Positions 7,204 through 16,106 of a stretch of DNA of 35,220 bases are shown here, piece by piece; positions within the stretch are counted from its first letter, which is position 1; every line of letters starts with the position of its first letter. Made by a program: the position numbers and the translations under genes. Source of the stretch: Flavobacteriales bacterium (GTDB lineage Bacteria; Bacteroidota; Bacteroidia; Flavobacteriales; Flavobacteriaceae); assembly GCA_026993355.1 (NCBI GenBank), contig JALWTX010000020.1:1-35220 (forward strand), written 5' to 3'. A model generated the notes under the pieces. It was given only the letters and a program-made list of their open reading frames with translations. It did no database searches and was not told the origin of the DNA.

Positions 7204-9258
7204 TTATTCTGTTTTAATTAATTTTTGTTCTGCTATATTCCAAATATAATTATCTATCATATACCGGTTTTTGTCATACATGGCATAATTATCTTTAAAT
7301 TTATCTTTTTTTACGATTTTTAAGATAACATCACCGTCAAATTGTGCTTCGCTACCCCCTCGCATTTTTCCGTCTTGAGTTCTTTGAAAAATGACATCAA
7401 AGTATTTGCCGTTATAGGCTTTGCGTAAATCATAATCAAAATCTAACCTTTTGCCGTTTTTTTCTTTGGCTTCTTTTTCTACTTTGTTCCAACTGTCAAT
7501 GAAAATAGCATCAAATTTTGGTATATACTTTTTCAACGTATCAAAGCCGTGTTCTAATTCGCCTAACACAAACACATTTTTGCTTGCCTGCGGACTGATG
7601 TATTGCTTTACCTTACGCTTGAATATCATACTTTGCGGGTGTTCCTCTAAACTTACAAACAATACTTTATTTCCGGCTCTTGCAAAAGCATCTATCTTTT
7701 GAAACGCAAAGGTTGTTTTTCCTGCACCCTGCGGTGCATCTGTTGTAACAGCAACACTACCTACGGCTTTGCGTTCAATATTGCCTAAAAATTTGGCAAT
7801 ATCTCCGGCAATATCAAATGTTTCGTTATGTGTGTTGTTCAAGTCTGCCAATGACATTAAGCTGTCATCGGTTTTTATGACGATTTCATTTTTTTTTTTA
7901 GGTTTGTTGAGTGCTTGCTGATGTGGCTTAATCTTAACCGGTGATGCTAAATAGCTTGTCAATTCTTTTTTGGCTTCTTGCAATTCTTTATACAACCTGT
8001 GTTTTGTGCTTACTTTGCCTTTGTTAATGGCGTTGGTAATGGCTGTTAATAGCCGTTTTGCACTTGTTTTTTCTGGTTTTGTGCCTTGCATATTGATAAA
8101 GCGTTTCAGTAAGCGAACCGCTGGATCTGTTTGATATCCGGTTACAAATTTTTCAAGGCGGTTGTAAAATGCTTTGTCTGTGATATTGACTTTTATGTCC
8201 TCTTGGTTTGGCTTTGCTATCTCATACATTTTTACCAATTTGGCGTTGGCTTTGTTGTAAAGCCCTGCAACTTTGGACGTTTTACGCACTTTCTTTTCTA
8301 CGGCTGCCTTTTCAAATGCCATAAACAACAATTGCAATTTGCGGAAATTGATTGGTTTTTTCGTGTTTATCAAATTGTAAAAACGGCGCAATAGCATATA
8401 CTCATTTGAAAAATGATCCACGTTTTGTTTATCAACTTTGTGAGAAACGGTTTTTTTATGCGTTTTTTTTGTTGTTTTATTGTCATTTTTTGGCATTAAA
8501 GCATATTGCCCATCAACTTGTCCAAATGTGTAAACATTTCCGTTTTGGTCTTCTACCCAATCAGTTTCAGGATTTGAAGTGAATTTGTATATTTTATCAT
8601 ATGCTTCTTTTGAAATAAAAATAACCGGTCTTTTCCATTGGTTTACCATTTCAGTAATAGTCATACCTTTAAAAGATATTCCCTTTTTTCGTTTAAGCGT
8701 CAATGAACGCTTATCTTTTGAAATTATATTTATTGTTTTTGTTGTTTTCGCCTGTTTTTTAGCAGTTGATTTTTTTAATAATTTATTAATATGATCTCCT
8801 ACTTTTTTAACACCATCTTTATATAACTTTTCATTTTTTGTCGGTTCATAAATTCCAATTGGGTGTTGTTTAATATCTTCAAATAAATATGCTAATTCGC
8901 TTTCTTTTTTAGGATCTGATATATCTTTAATCGACAGAGCTTTATTAACTAATTTATTGAAATCTTTTTTTAATTTAGTTAGATTATCTTTTTCTGTATT
9001 TGAAGCTGTTTTTTTAGCCGACTGTTTTTTAGCCGGTTCTTTTTTTGGCGCCGGTGCCGTTTTTTTTGCAGGTGTTTTTTTAACATACTTGTTAATATGA
9101 CTTAACCATAAATCAATGGTTTCTTTAATGTCTTTGTCATCATTGTAAAACGGCAAAGAAAATTCCATATCTGCTTTAAGGTCTTTAACGGTTTTAGGCA
9201 CTTTTGCCCAATCAATCATATTTTTTTGTGCTTCGTAATTTGTGGCTGTTATCTTCAT
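7204..9258 (-). CDS. RecA/RadA-like ATPase with long basic N-terminal region
   Basis: 684 residues. The C-terminal part (about 490-684) is a RecA-superfamily ATPase: Walker A DAPQGAGKTTFAFQ near residue 514, a KVLFVSLEEH strand as in RadA/KaiC proteins, Walker B FDAIFIDSW, and a later QRTQDGKMRGGSEAQFDGD loop. The N-terminal 490 residues are basic and mostly helical, with a low-complexity PAKK/AKK-rich stretch (about 58-90) reminiscent of histone-H1-like tails. It lacks the features of FtsK/HerA-type packaging ATPases that I would look for. Likely roles are recombination, replication loading, or genome handling. Its ATG overlaps the helicase stop (ATGA), so the two are translationally coupled. 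Confidence 0.85.
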   Translation of the reverse strand: MKITATNYEAQKNMIDWAKVPKTVKDLKADMEFSLPFYNDDKDIKETIDLWLSHINKYVKKTPAKKTAPAPKKEPAKKQSAKKTASNTEKDNLTKLKKDFNKLVNKALSIKDISDPKKESELAYLFEDIKQHPIGIYEPTKNEKLYKDGVKKVGDHINKLLKKSTAKKQAKTTKTINIISKDKRSLTLKRKKGISFKGMTITEMVNQWKRPVIFISKEAYDKIYKFTSNPETDWVEDQNGNVYTFGQVDGQYALMPKNDNKTTKKTHKKTVSHKVDKQNVDHFSNEYMLLRRFYNLINTKKPINFRKLQLLFMAFEKAAVEKKVRKTSKVAGLYNKANAKLVKMYEIAKPNQEDIKVNITDKAFYNRLEKFVTGYQTDPAVRLLKRFINMQGTKPEKTSAKRLLTAITNAINKGKVSTKHRLYKELQEAKKELTSYLASPVKIKPHQQALNKPKKKNEIVIKTDDSLMSLADLNNTHNETFDIAGDIAKFLGNIERKAVGSVAVTTDAPQGAGKTTFAFQKIDAFARAGNKVLFVSLEEHPQSMIFKRKVKQYISPQASKNVFVLGELEHGFDTLKKYIPKFDAIFIDSWNKVEKEAKEKNGKRLDFDYDLRKAYNGKYFDVIFQRTQDGKMRGGSEAQFDGDVILKIVKKDKFKDNYAMYDKNRYMIDNYIWNIAEQKLIKTE

Positions 9259-12200
9259 AATGCTAAAAGTTTTAGTTTTGCTTTTGCCATTTTCATTTTA
9301 GCTTTGGCAAGCTGCAAGTTTCTATTATTCGGTGTATTTTCTTTTGTGAAATTCGGATTTTCCTTACTTGGTATTTTGCAAGTTGAAATATCAACGTCTT
9401 TGAATTTGTAACTTAACAAGTGATTAAGCTTGGTAAAGTCTTTGACACGTTTTGTCAAACTACCACCCTCTATATTCATTTTTTCCTTTTTCTCGGCTAT
9501 ACGTTGGATAGTTTGCTCAAAATATTCCGGACTTTTCAATATTTCTTTTTTATTGACGAGTGCCTCTAATTCTTTTGCCATTTCGTCTTTTATGACGGAT
9601 AAGTCAGTATTTTCGTCATAACCTCGTTGCTCAAATATTGAACGGCGTATCTTTTGATATTTTGATACGGTTTCTTTAAATGTATCTAACGCCCAATTGT
9701 AATGTTCGCCTTTTAGCCGGTCCAACTTTTTGGTATATTGGATCAATTCAATATCAGAAGCAGCTTTATAATCAAATGCCAATACTTCATCTATGGCTTT
9801 GAGTGTTTTTTCCAAACGTTCTTTTTGCGTTTTGTTGAGTTCAGACTTCTTAACGCTGTCAATATCTTTGAAATAAACGTCGTCCCATTGCCCTCGTGAG
9901 AATAGTTTGACATAACTTAAATTGTTAATGCCGTTTTTGTATCGTTCCTCTAACCTCTCACGTTGTTTGGTGTGGTTGTATTGCAAAGTGCCGTATTCTT
10001 CCAACGCTTTGATATTAGCTTCCAATACGGTCATATCCTCATTAACTTGGTCTTTATCAAGATTGATTTCGTGGCGTGCCAATACGGTTAAGTCAGTTAC
10101 CAAAGCAAATTTAACTTCATTCGGGTCAAGTCCTTCTTCGTCTAATACGTTGCCTCTGTCTGCTTTACTCCATAAATCATTGATACGGCTTGTTTTTTCC
10201 TCTAACTTTTGAAATATGAAAACGTCCATTGAGTTTTCCATTAACGGCATCACAATACGCACATAACCGTTTTCATTCTTTTGTCGCCAAATTCTACCCT
10301 CTAATTGCCGTATGTCTGTCGGGTTCCAATTCGGATAAAGGTTATATAAAACGGTACTTTTCTTTTGCAAGTTGATACCCTCTTTAATGGTTGATGTGCC
10401 AATGATGATTTTACAAACACCCTCATTGAAAGCGGTTTTAATTTTCTCTTTTTTGGTTTGACTGATACCACCGGTAATAATTTCCACTTCATCAACCTTT
10501 TGGCGTGGATTGGATATTAAAGATTTGCCTTTTTGATAATGCAGTTCTTTTTCTAAATATTCTTTAATATAATGAAAAAACTGCTTACCTCTATCAATAT
10601 ATATGATTTTCCCGGTTACATCTGTATTACGTTTTTCATACCATTGTTTAACGGACTTAATAGCGTCCATTGTGTATTTAATTTTCGGACTGTTATCTAC
10701 AAAGTCTTTATAGTCTTTCGGCTCTGAATAATTGTAAAGAAACGGACTTAACGCATTGTTGAGTGATGCGTTCATCAAGCGCAATATCTTACCGGGATCG
10801 TCTTTGTCTGCACCGCCTTTCATTTCATTGTTAATAGCGTGTTGGTGCATTTCCTGTTCATCATTCAATTCCAAATACGTAACAATTTGCTTATTGCGTG
10901 GCAGGCGTTTAATGCCTTTGTCTGTTATTTCCGTTGTCTTTGGCAAATTGACTTTACACGGACGTGGGATATTGACTTCCTCACCGGTTTTGAAATTGAT
11001 GTGAGAGTTTATCAATTTTTGTAATGAAATACGGTTATTGAACGACTTTACAACCGCTTTTTGCTTTATTTCGCCGTCATAATTGACTACATACTCCTGC
11101 GTTTCGAGTATGTATTGCTCAAAAAAGTCTTTGATGTTTAAGATGCCCCACGTTTTCATATAGTCATACGCTACCAATGACAACATTGAGTATATTTCCA
11201 AAGGACTATTTGTAAACGGTGTTGCCGTGAGTAGCATCACGTTACGCCCAAAGTTTCGTTGAATGTAATTGGCAATAAAAAACGCTTTGATACCTCGTGA
11301 TGACGGCTTACCGCCTTTGATATGAAAACGTTTTTTTTCGTCATCATCATCAGATTTTACTTCCGAAAAAACGTTTTTAAAATTGTGAGCTTCATCAATG
11401 ACTAAATAATCAAAGCTCAATATTTCAATATCTGCAATGGTGCCTTTGTTGCCTATACCGACTAATTCCCGGTATTTTTCCATTTTCTTTTCAAAATCCC
11501 TGTCCGACATATCCGCTTTTGTAGATTGGTCTAATATGCGCCCTAATTCTACTATCAATTTATCGGTTTCCTTGAAGCCAATTTTTGCCATTCCCTCATA
11601 GGTAACGAGTGTAATACTGTTTTCCGGCACCGGAACATTCAAATTGATACTTGCTTCAATTTCGGCGCCTAAATTATACCACTCGTTAAGTGTGATGTTT
11701 GTGCCGGACAAAATACCTTTTTTGTCGCCATAGCCAAACATTTCCTTTATCCAATTCTTATATGTAGGGTTTGGCACTACTACTAACGGACGTTTTGCCT
11801 TGCCGTTTTGAATAGCTGATGCTAATTCCAATATGGCTGAAATAGTTTTTCCTACGCCTACGTCATAAGCGATGATACCACTACCTACCATTTCCATAAA
11901 CGCCATTGCTTCCCTTTGTGCCGGACGAATATCTAACTCAAATCCGTGGAAATAGCGTGATATTTCAACGCCTACCGGTATTTTGTGATGTTGTATGCCG
12001 GTAACTGCGTTGTAGTTCATATTCCAATGTGCATCTATTTTGAGCTGATCCTCATATGTCAAAGCTTCGTGCAAAAACTTCTTAAATAATTTTTCGCCGT
12101 ATTCCTGCGAATATTTTTTGATTTTTCGCCATTCTGCCGGGTCATCTATTGAACGTGGTTTGGCACCACCGTTTAAGTAATAATTGATGATTTGCAGCGC

Positions 12201-12842
12201 ATTTGTTTTTCGCTTATAAATTTCGTCCGGTAAAGCTCTCAAATAGTCTTTGTAAGCATCTTGCAAAGTTTCCGGTTGCTCTAAAATAACGCCGGTGTTT
12301 TCTTTGAGCTTTTTAATTTTGAAATTCCGTGCAAATTTTGATATGGCTAAAATAACCGGTCTTTCATTTTCAATAGGGTTGAGTATTGATAACTGTTTTG
12401 GCTTGTTTTCGAGCAAAACTTTTTCGTGGTTGTCATAAATAGATTGCCCAAAGTTTTTGATGATAAAGTCTTTTTCATCTTTGAGCTTTGACAATTTGCT
12501 GTGAATGTTGCCAAATAAGAATACCGATAACGGCACGTATTTACCATTTTCGATAAACAAAGCACCGGATTTGACTAAATTATGCAGCTCTTTAAGAGTG
12601 CCGTCAATAAAATATTTTTTCCATTTTTTCATTGGTATTCCTGACATACGTCTATACCATACCCACGCTTTTATTTCGTCAGTTGAAATACCTTTGTTGT
12701 ATCGTTTTATGCTTTCGTCAAATGTAATAAGATTGCCTTTCGGTGCATTCATTCCGGCTTTGAATTTTGCCTTAATGATTGCCTCGTTTTGCTTTATCAA
12801 TTCTTTGGTTGATGCTATAAGCTGTCCGGTGTATCGTTTCAT
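9255..12842 (-). CDS. SNF2-type superfamily 2 helicase, phage 'helicase-methylase' type
   Basis: 1195 residues. Helicase motifs: AYDVGVGKTISA (Walker A, about 323-334), FDYLVIDEAHNFKN (DEAH, about 482), LLTATPFTNSP (motif III), IIIGTSTIKEGINLQ, and QLEGRIWRQKNENGYV (motif VI, about 850). This pattern is the SNF2-like helicase that in many phages and plasmids is fused to, or sits beside, an N6-adenine methylase; here the methylase is a separate gene three genes upstream. The C-terminal third is coiled-coil-like. Residues 30-34 are GMNAP. The last about 21 residues (LQLAKAKMKMAKAKLKLLAL) are nearly identical to the end of the upstream 79-aa protein. Start and stop each form ATGA overlaps with neighbours. 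Confidence 0.93.
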   Translation of the reverse strand: MKRYTGQLIASTKELIKQNEAIIKAKFKAGMNAPKGNLITFDESIKRYNKGISTDEIKAWVWYRRMSGIPMKKWKKYFIDGTLKELHNLVKSGALFIENGKYVPLSVFLFGNIHSKLSKLKDEKDFIIKNFGQSIYDNHEKVLLENKPKQLSILNPIENERPVILAISKFARNFKIKKLKENTGVILEQPETLQDAYKDYLRALPDEIYKRKTNALQIINYYLNGGAKPRSIDDPAEWRKIKKYSQEYGEKLFKKFLHEALTYEDQLKIDAHWNMNYNAVTGIQHHKIPVGVEISRYFHGFELDIRPAQREAMAFMEMVGSGIIAYDVGVGKTISAILELASAIQNGKAKRPLVVVPNPTYKNWIKEMFGYGDKKGILSGTNITLNEWYNLGAEIEASINLNVPVPENSITLVTYEGMAKIGFKETDKLIVELGRILDQSTKADMSDRDFEKKMEKYRELVGIGNKGTIADIEILSFDYLVIDEAHNFKNVFSEVKSDDDDEKKRFHIKGGKPSSRGIKAFFIANYIQRNFGRNVMLLTATPFTNSPLEIYSMLSLVAYDYMKTWGILNIKDFFEQYILETQEYVVNYDGEIKQKAVVKSFNNRISLQKLINSHINFKTGEEVNIPRPCKVNLPKTTEITDKGIKRLPRNKQIVTYLELNDEQEMHQHAINNEMKGGADKDDPGKILRLMNASLNNALSPFLYNYSEPKDYKDFVDNSPKIKYTMDAIKSVKQWYEKRNTDVTGKIIYIDRGKQFFHYIKEYLEKELHYQKGKSLISNPRQKVDEVEIITGGISQTKKEKIKTAFNEGVCKIIIGTSTIKEGINLQKKSTVLYNLYPNWNPTDIRQLEGRIWRQKNENGYVRIVMPLMENSMDVFIFQKLEEKTSRINDLWSKADRGNVLDEEGLDPNEVKFALVTDLTVLARHEINLDKDQVNEDMTVLEANIKALEEYGTLQYNHTKQRERLEERYKNGINNLSYVKLFSRGQWDDVYFKDIDSVKKSELNKTQKERLEKTLKAIDEVLAFDYKAASDIELIQYTKKLDRLKGEHYNWALDTFKETVSKYQKIRRSIFEQRGYDENTDLSVIKDEMAKELEALVNKKEILKSPEYFEQTIQRIAEKKEKMNIEGGSLTKRVKDFTKLNHLLSYKFKDVDISTCKIPSKENPNFTKENTPNNRNLQLAKAKMKMAKAKLKLLAL

Positions 12843-13078
12843 AGTTCTAATAGTTTTAACTTGGCTTGTGCCATTTTCATTTTCGCTTTAGCAAGCTGTA
12901 AATCTTTGTTACTTTTTTGGTTTGTCATTCCGGTAACTCGCAAAACGTCTGCTTTAGTTCCTTTTACTTGTATAGGAAAATAGATTGATGTAGTTGTAAA
13001 CTCTACGCCGGCTATTTTTTCGGGGTGCTGCTTAAACCAATTATCGTTTGACGTTATGTGTACAAAGTCATAACTCAT
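12839..13078 (-). CDS. Small protein sharing the helicase's C-terminal tail
   Basis: Not recognised; 79 residues from the ATG at 13078 (MSYDFVHITSNDNWF). The frame is open two codons further to a TTG, which is less likely. Residues 1-50 are a small globular-looking domain; the last about 21 (LQLAKAKMKMAQAKLKLLEL) match the end of the 1195-aa helicase with only conservative differences, and the DNA is about three-quarters identical over about 65 bases. The TGA stop overlaps the helicase ATG (ATGA). The shared tail suggests a common binding partner or location for both proteins. Confidence 0.8.
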   Translation of the reverse strand: MSYDFVHITSNDNWFKQHPEKIAGVEFTTTSIYFPIQVKGTKADVLRVTGMTNQKSNKDLQLAKAKMKMAQAKLKLLEL

Positions 13079-13268
13079 TTTCAATGTGCATTAAAGTTCC
13101 TGATAGACTTACATCTTCATTGATGAACATTGTTATCATCCTATTTTCAACACGTTTGTAACCGTTTTCGGTTTGGATAAATTCATAAACGGTCGGAAAT
13201 TCGTCTGGTTTTACTTGTTTGAGTATTTGGGCTATTTTATCTCTTATTTGTTTTTCTACTTTGCTCAT
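13068..13268 (-). CDS. Hypothetical protein, 66 aa
   Basis: Not recognised. Short soluble protein beginning MSKVEKQIRDKIAQILKQVK, with a helical start and a mixed remainder (VYEFIQTENGYKRVENRMITMFI). It overlaps the methyltransferase end by 32 bases and the next gene's start by 11, so it is embedded in the coupled operon. No motif suggests a function. Confidence 0.7.
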   Translation of the reverse strand: MSKVEKQIRDKIAQILKQVKPDEFPTVYEFIQTENGYKRVENRMITMFINEDVSLSGTLMHIENEL

Positions 13269-13971
13269 TTCGTCTGAATATTAAAATGTCCGTAGGAACG
13301 GATGTGTTTTTAAATACTTTGGGCATACGGTAGGCATCTACAAATTCGGCATATTGGCCTATCATTTCCTTTTCGTGCTTGTAGGTTTTATCATTTCGCA
13401 TAAAACTACTTGCCGTAATAAATACCAACAAACCGCCCGGCTTTAATAGCCGCATGCTTTGATACATAAAAAACAGTTCGGTTTGTTTGAATTTCAATGT
13501 TTTAAAATGGCTTGAATACAAATTTTTATACTTACCATAAGGCGGATTGCCAATGACTAAATCAAAAGGATAGTCTTTGAGCCACGTAACTTGGTTTCTT
13601 GGCAATTTTTGTGTAAAACGTTCCGGCTTTAAGAATGCCGTTTCAAAATAATTGTTGTAAAAATATTTAATACCCGGCACTCGTTTGTTGGCTATTTCAT
13701 AATTTAACGGATCGAGTTCAAATGCCGTGATGTTTTTCGGGTTTGGCAACACTTCTAAAAAATTGCCTGTGCCGGCGGACGGCTCTAAAACTTTGCCATT
13801 TTCTTTGAAGCCGTATTTAACAGCCAATTTATACATTACCTCACAAAGCCAAACCGGTGTAAAGAATGAATAAAGGACGTTTTGTCCCTCGTTGGGTTCG
13901 TAGTTTCTTAACACTTGTTTGTCGGCTTCCGTGAGTGTTTTCTTGGCTAATATGTTACGGATATTGTCCAC
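13237..13971 (-). CDS. N6-adenine DNA methyltransferase
   Basis: 244 residues. Motif I LEPSAGTGNF (62-71) binds S-adenosylmethionine and motif IV NPPY (142-145) is the catalytic motif of amino-methyltransferases, so it should methylate adenine in DNA. LLKPGGLLVFITASSFM is a further family strand. No recognition domain beyond the core and no restriction nuclease are nearby, so it is an orphan methylase, working with the downstream helicase or protecting element DNA. Start is GTG at 13969-13971, overlapping the TAG stop of the upstream gene (TAGTG); there is no in-frame ATG before residue 46. Confidence 0.92.
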   Translation of the reverse strand: MDNIRNILAKKTLTEADKQVLRNYEPNEGQNVLYSFFTPVWLCEVMYKLAVKYGFKENGKVLEPSAGTGNFLEVLPNPKNITAFELDPLNYEIANKRVPGIKYFYNNYFETAFLKPERFTQKLPRNQVTWLKDYPFDLVIGNPPYGKYKNLYSSHFKTLKFKQTELFFMYQSMRLLKPGGLLVFITASSFMRNDKTYKHEKEMIGQYAEFVDAYRMPKVFKNTSVPTDILIFRRNEQSRKTNKR

Positions 13972-14504
13972 TAAATTGATACGGTTTTTATTTTCTTCAC
14001 ACCTTTATCAATAGCCGTTTTTGTTTTGCCGGCTATTTTTTTGGCACCTGATTTTATTTCATCTGATGCTGTATTTGTAAATATTTTGTAGGCAACAAAT
14101 AAACCTAAAGCAACCAAACCAACATTTAAAAGCTTTTTGCCGGTGTAGCTTGCTGCATTGCTGACGGTATTTGAAATAGCATCTGTAAACTTTTCGAATA
14201 TTCCCGGTGTTACTACCGGCGCATCTGCTTCATTGGTAACAATAGCGTCTTTGTCAGCTAAAACATAAAACCAAATGCCGTCATTGTAAACGTTGGTGTC
14301 GTCTATTTTTAAATAGATTTTTCCCATTTCAGTTGCGTATCCATATACTTGACCTAAATATCCGGGACTAACTGTGCCTATTGGTGTAGGATTGGGATTA
14401 GCTACAATTTCCGGACCGGTATAAATATCAACCGGCTTGGTGTTGTAAACCGGACGGCGTTGTTTTGCTAATTCTATTGCTTCTGTAATTGACATCATAT
14501 TCAT
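13971..14504 (-). CDS. Membrane-anchored structural candidate, about 177 aa
   Basis: Not recognised. The ATG at 14504 is preferred over the upstream one at 14561, which would overlap the previous gene by 44 bases. After a short N-terminal helix (SITEAIELAKQRRP) comes a beta-rich part with a GTVSPGYLGQVYGYATE segment and DDTNVYNDGIWFYVLAD, which looks like a small SH3-like or beta-barrel domain. A membrane segment follows (LLNVGLVALGLFVAYKIF) and then a lysine-rich tail (KSGAKKIAGKTKTAIDKGVKK) on the far side. The domain-TM-basic-tail plan recurs in other proteins of this block. Confidence 0.75.
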   Translation of the reverse strand: MNMMSITEAIELAKQRRPVYNTKPVDIYTGPEIVANPNPTPIGTVSPGYLGQVYGYATEMGKIYLKIDDTNVYNDGIWFYVLADKDAIVTNEADAPVVTPGIFEKFTDAISNTVSNAASYTGKKLLNVGLVALGLFVAYKIFTNTASDEIKSGAKKIAGKTKTAIDKGVKKIKTVSI

Positions 14505-14517
14505 AACTGATAATTTT

Positions 14518-14973
14518 TTAATGTTGATAAATGCTGGAATAGCTAAATTGATTCCCGGCAATTTCGTAATTAACTTTGTAGCTTATATTTGCCGTCTTCA
14601 ATTTTGTCAGAGTTGTGTAGAGTTCTTCAATTTTATCAAAGAATATATCAAGCTGTACATCCGGGATAATAACAGGACTACCTATTGGAATATATATGCC
14701 TGATTTGTAGATATTAGCGCGGCCAACTAATATGCCGTTTAAATAAATTTCAATATCATTTATCTTAACAGGTACATAAATTGGGACTTGATTTAAATTA
14801 TTAATAATTATATCAACCAATAGCGTCAAAGATAGATTGGCACTGCTAATTTCAAGTACGCGTATATTTTTAATATCAAAACCTAATGCGAAATTGTCAT
14901 AAATTTCTTTGGCTTTTGACGACAAATACCCTACCCCTAATAAGATGCTGCTATATATTAAAAGTTTTTTCAT
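14518..14973 (-). CDS. LEA14/WHy-like beta-sandwich membrane protein
   Basis: 151 residues. An N-terminal hydrophobic segment (LLIYSSILLGVGYL) anchors or exports the protein. The rest resembles the LEA14/WHy (water-stress and hypersensitive response) beta-sandwich: DIKNIRVLEISSANLSLTLLVDI, NNLNQVPIYVPVKINDIEIYLNG (in pieces NNLNQVPIYVPV and DIEIYLNGILVG), and IPIGSPVIIPDVQLDIF. Family role in phages is not known; in this setting it may be a virion or membrane component. It starts directly after the M23 peptidase gene stop. Confidence 0.75.
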   Translation of the reverse strand: MKKLLIYSSILLGVGYLSSKAKEIYDNFALGFDIKNIRVLEISSANLSLTLLVDIIINNLNQVPIYVPVKINDIEIYLNGILVGRANIYKSGIYIPIGSPVIIPDVQLDIFFDKIEELYTTLTKLKTANISYKVNYEIAGNQFSYSSIYQH

Positions 14974-15468
14974 TTAACTTATATTGTGTTTAATTATATA
15001 TGGCGTTGGATCAACTATTTTATTATTGATGCGCACTTCCACATGAATATGATTTGTCATATTCGGGTTGTTATAATACCCTGCTATATCTTGTGTATAA
15101 CCGATTATATCGCCTGCATTGACATAGTCGCCGGTATTGACTATCGGATCGACATAAAATGCTTTAACTTTGGTGTCGCCGTTTATGATTTCCACGCCTT
15201 TCATTTTTCTACTATTCCGGTAAGGGTATGCAACCCTCACTCTGCCTGAAATAGCAGCATGGACCGGCTCGCCAACGTTAGAGACAACATCTACACCTTG
15301 ATGAATGTGATTAGTCCGTGGAGCGTGAAAATATCCACATCCGGCAGGGTCGCATGGGCGAACCTGTGGAAATGGCACAATATCATAAAATTCTTTATCC
15401 GGTTTATTTGTTTTAGCCATAACTCTTAATATTGTTAAAATTCCTAATATGGTAAACCACTTTTTCAT
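14974..15468 (-). CDS. M23-family peptidase (LytM-like), likely endolysin or entry enzyme
   Basis: 164 residues with an N-terminal hydrophobic segment (WFTILGILTILRVM) for export or anchoring, then an M23 zinc-peptidase domain. Zinc ligands: H56 and D60 in HIHQGVD, and the closing HIH at 140-142 (HIHVEV). VGEPVHAAISGRVRVAYPY and VNAGDIIGYTQ are family beta strands. The position where family members have YxH(L) reads FYVDP, so one catalytic histidine seems to be missing; activity is uncertain. If active it would cut peptidoglycan cross-links during lysis or entry. Its TGA-neighbour is coupled: the upstream 62-aa gene stop overlaps its ATG. Confidence 0.88.
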   Translation of the reverse strand: MKKWFTILGILTILRVMAKTNKPDKEFYDIVPFPQVRPCDPAGCGYFHAPRTNHIHQGVDVVSNVGEPVHAAISGRVRVAYPYRNSRKMKGVEIINGDTKVKAFYVDPIVNTGDYVNAGDIIGYTQDIAGYYNNPNMTNHIHVEVRINNKIVDPTPYIIKHNIS

Positions 15469-15653
15469 ACTTTTCTAATTGCGCCACCGGGCAAAAATTT
15501 GTAACCTTTTCTTAATCTGCCGTTCTTTTTAATACCTTTACAATTTACTCGGTTACGGCATGCCGGCGCATTCATGCCTGCTTGTTTGTCTGACAAGGCG
15601 TCATATACCATATAACCGCCTAATATCATTTTTGCTAAACTTCTTAATTTCAT
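15465..15653 (-). CDS. 62-aa membrane protein with GMNAP motif
   Basis: Not recognised. Residues 6-19 are hydrophobic (LAKMILGGYMVYDAL region), GMNAP is at 26-30, and a cysteine-containing basic tail follows (CRNRVNCKGIKKNGRLRKGY, ending GGAIRKV). The layout, a membrane segment then the motif, matches the protein at 6408. It overlaps the peptidase start (ATGA). A small virion membrane protein is a reasonable guess; the motif is the main evidence linking it to the others. Confidence 0.75.
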   Translation of the reverse strand: MKLRSLAKMILGGYMVYDALSDKQAGMNAPACRNRVNCKGIKKNGRLRKGYKFLPGGAIRKV

Positions 15654-15656
15654 TAT

Positions 15657-16106
15657 TTATTCTTTTTTGTTTTCAAATAATTTGTCGATAATTTTCCATG
15701 ACACTACTATTAAACCTAAATAGAGAAACCAAACGTCCTTTACCGGTGATTCTCTTTCTACATCGGTTGTTTGGGTGGTTTCTTTGCTTTGTTGCTGTTT
15801 GATATAATCCTCTAAAACCTCTTGCGCTTTTTGTTTGCAATCAATTTTATTGATTTTGCCATTTTTATACTCGGTGCGTAAAATGACGTTTTTATGCACT
15901 CTTGTTATAACTGTATCTTTATATTTAATACGTGGCTTATATATGACGCTGTCGCCTTTGGTGATGATTCTCCGGGTGCCTATTTCGGTTGCTTTAATCG
16001 TTTTCTGTCCGGTTGCCGTGTGTCGTTTAACACTGCGGCAACCGGATAAAGAAAACGAGAACCAAACTAAACTAACTACTATGAAAAAAACACCTCTAAC
16101 TGTCAT
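15657..16106 (-). CDS. Unimolecular spanin candidate (lipoprotein with C-terminal TM)
   Basis: 149 residues. The N-terminus is a signal peptide with lipobox LSGC (Cys about 23), so it should be lipid-anchored to the outer membrane; the C-terminus has one inner-membrane segment (VWFLYLGLIVVSWKII) and a short basic cytoplasmic tail. The periplasmic part between has beta strands and a helical stretch (KAQEVLEDYIKQQQ). A lipoprotein end plus an inner-membrane end in one chain is the defining plan of u-spanins, which fuse the two membranes in the last step of phage lysis. It lies next to the M23 peptidase. The call rests on topology, not on sequence similarity. Confidence 0.7.
   Translation of the reverse strand: MTVRGVFFIVVSLVWFSFSLSGCRSVKRHTATGQKTIKATEIGTRRIITKGDSVIYKPRIKYKDTVITRVHKNVILRTEYKNGKINKIDCKQKAQEVLEDYIKQQQSKETTQTTDVERESPVKDVWFLYLGLIVVSWKIIDKLFENKKE

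Noticed and set aside
7204-9258. C-terminal ATPase as a viral packaging ATPase
   Set aside because: Its strands and loops resemble RadA/KaiC proteins rather than FtsK/HerA packaging ATPases, so I did not name it so; structure prediction would decide.
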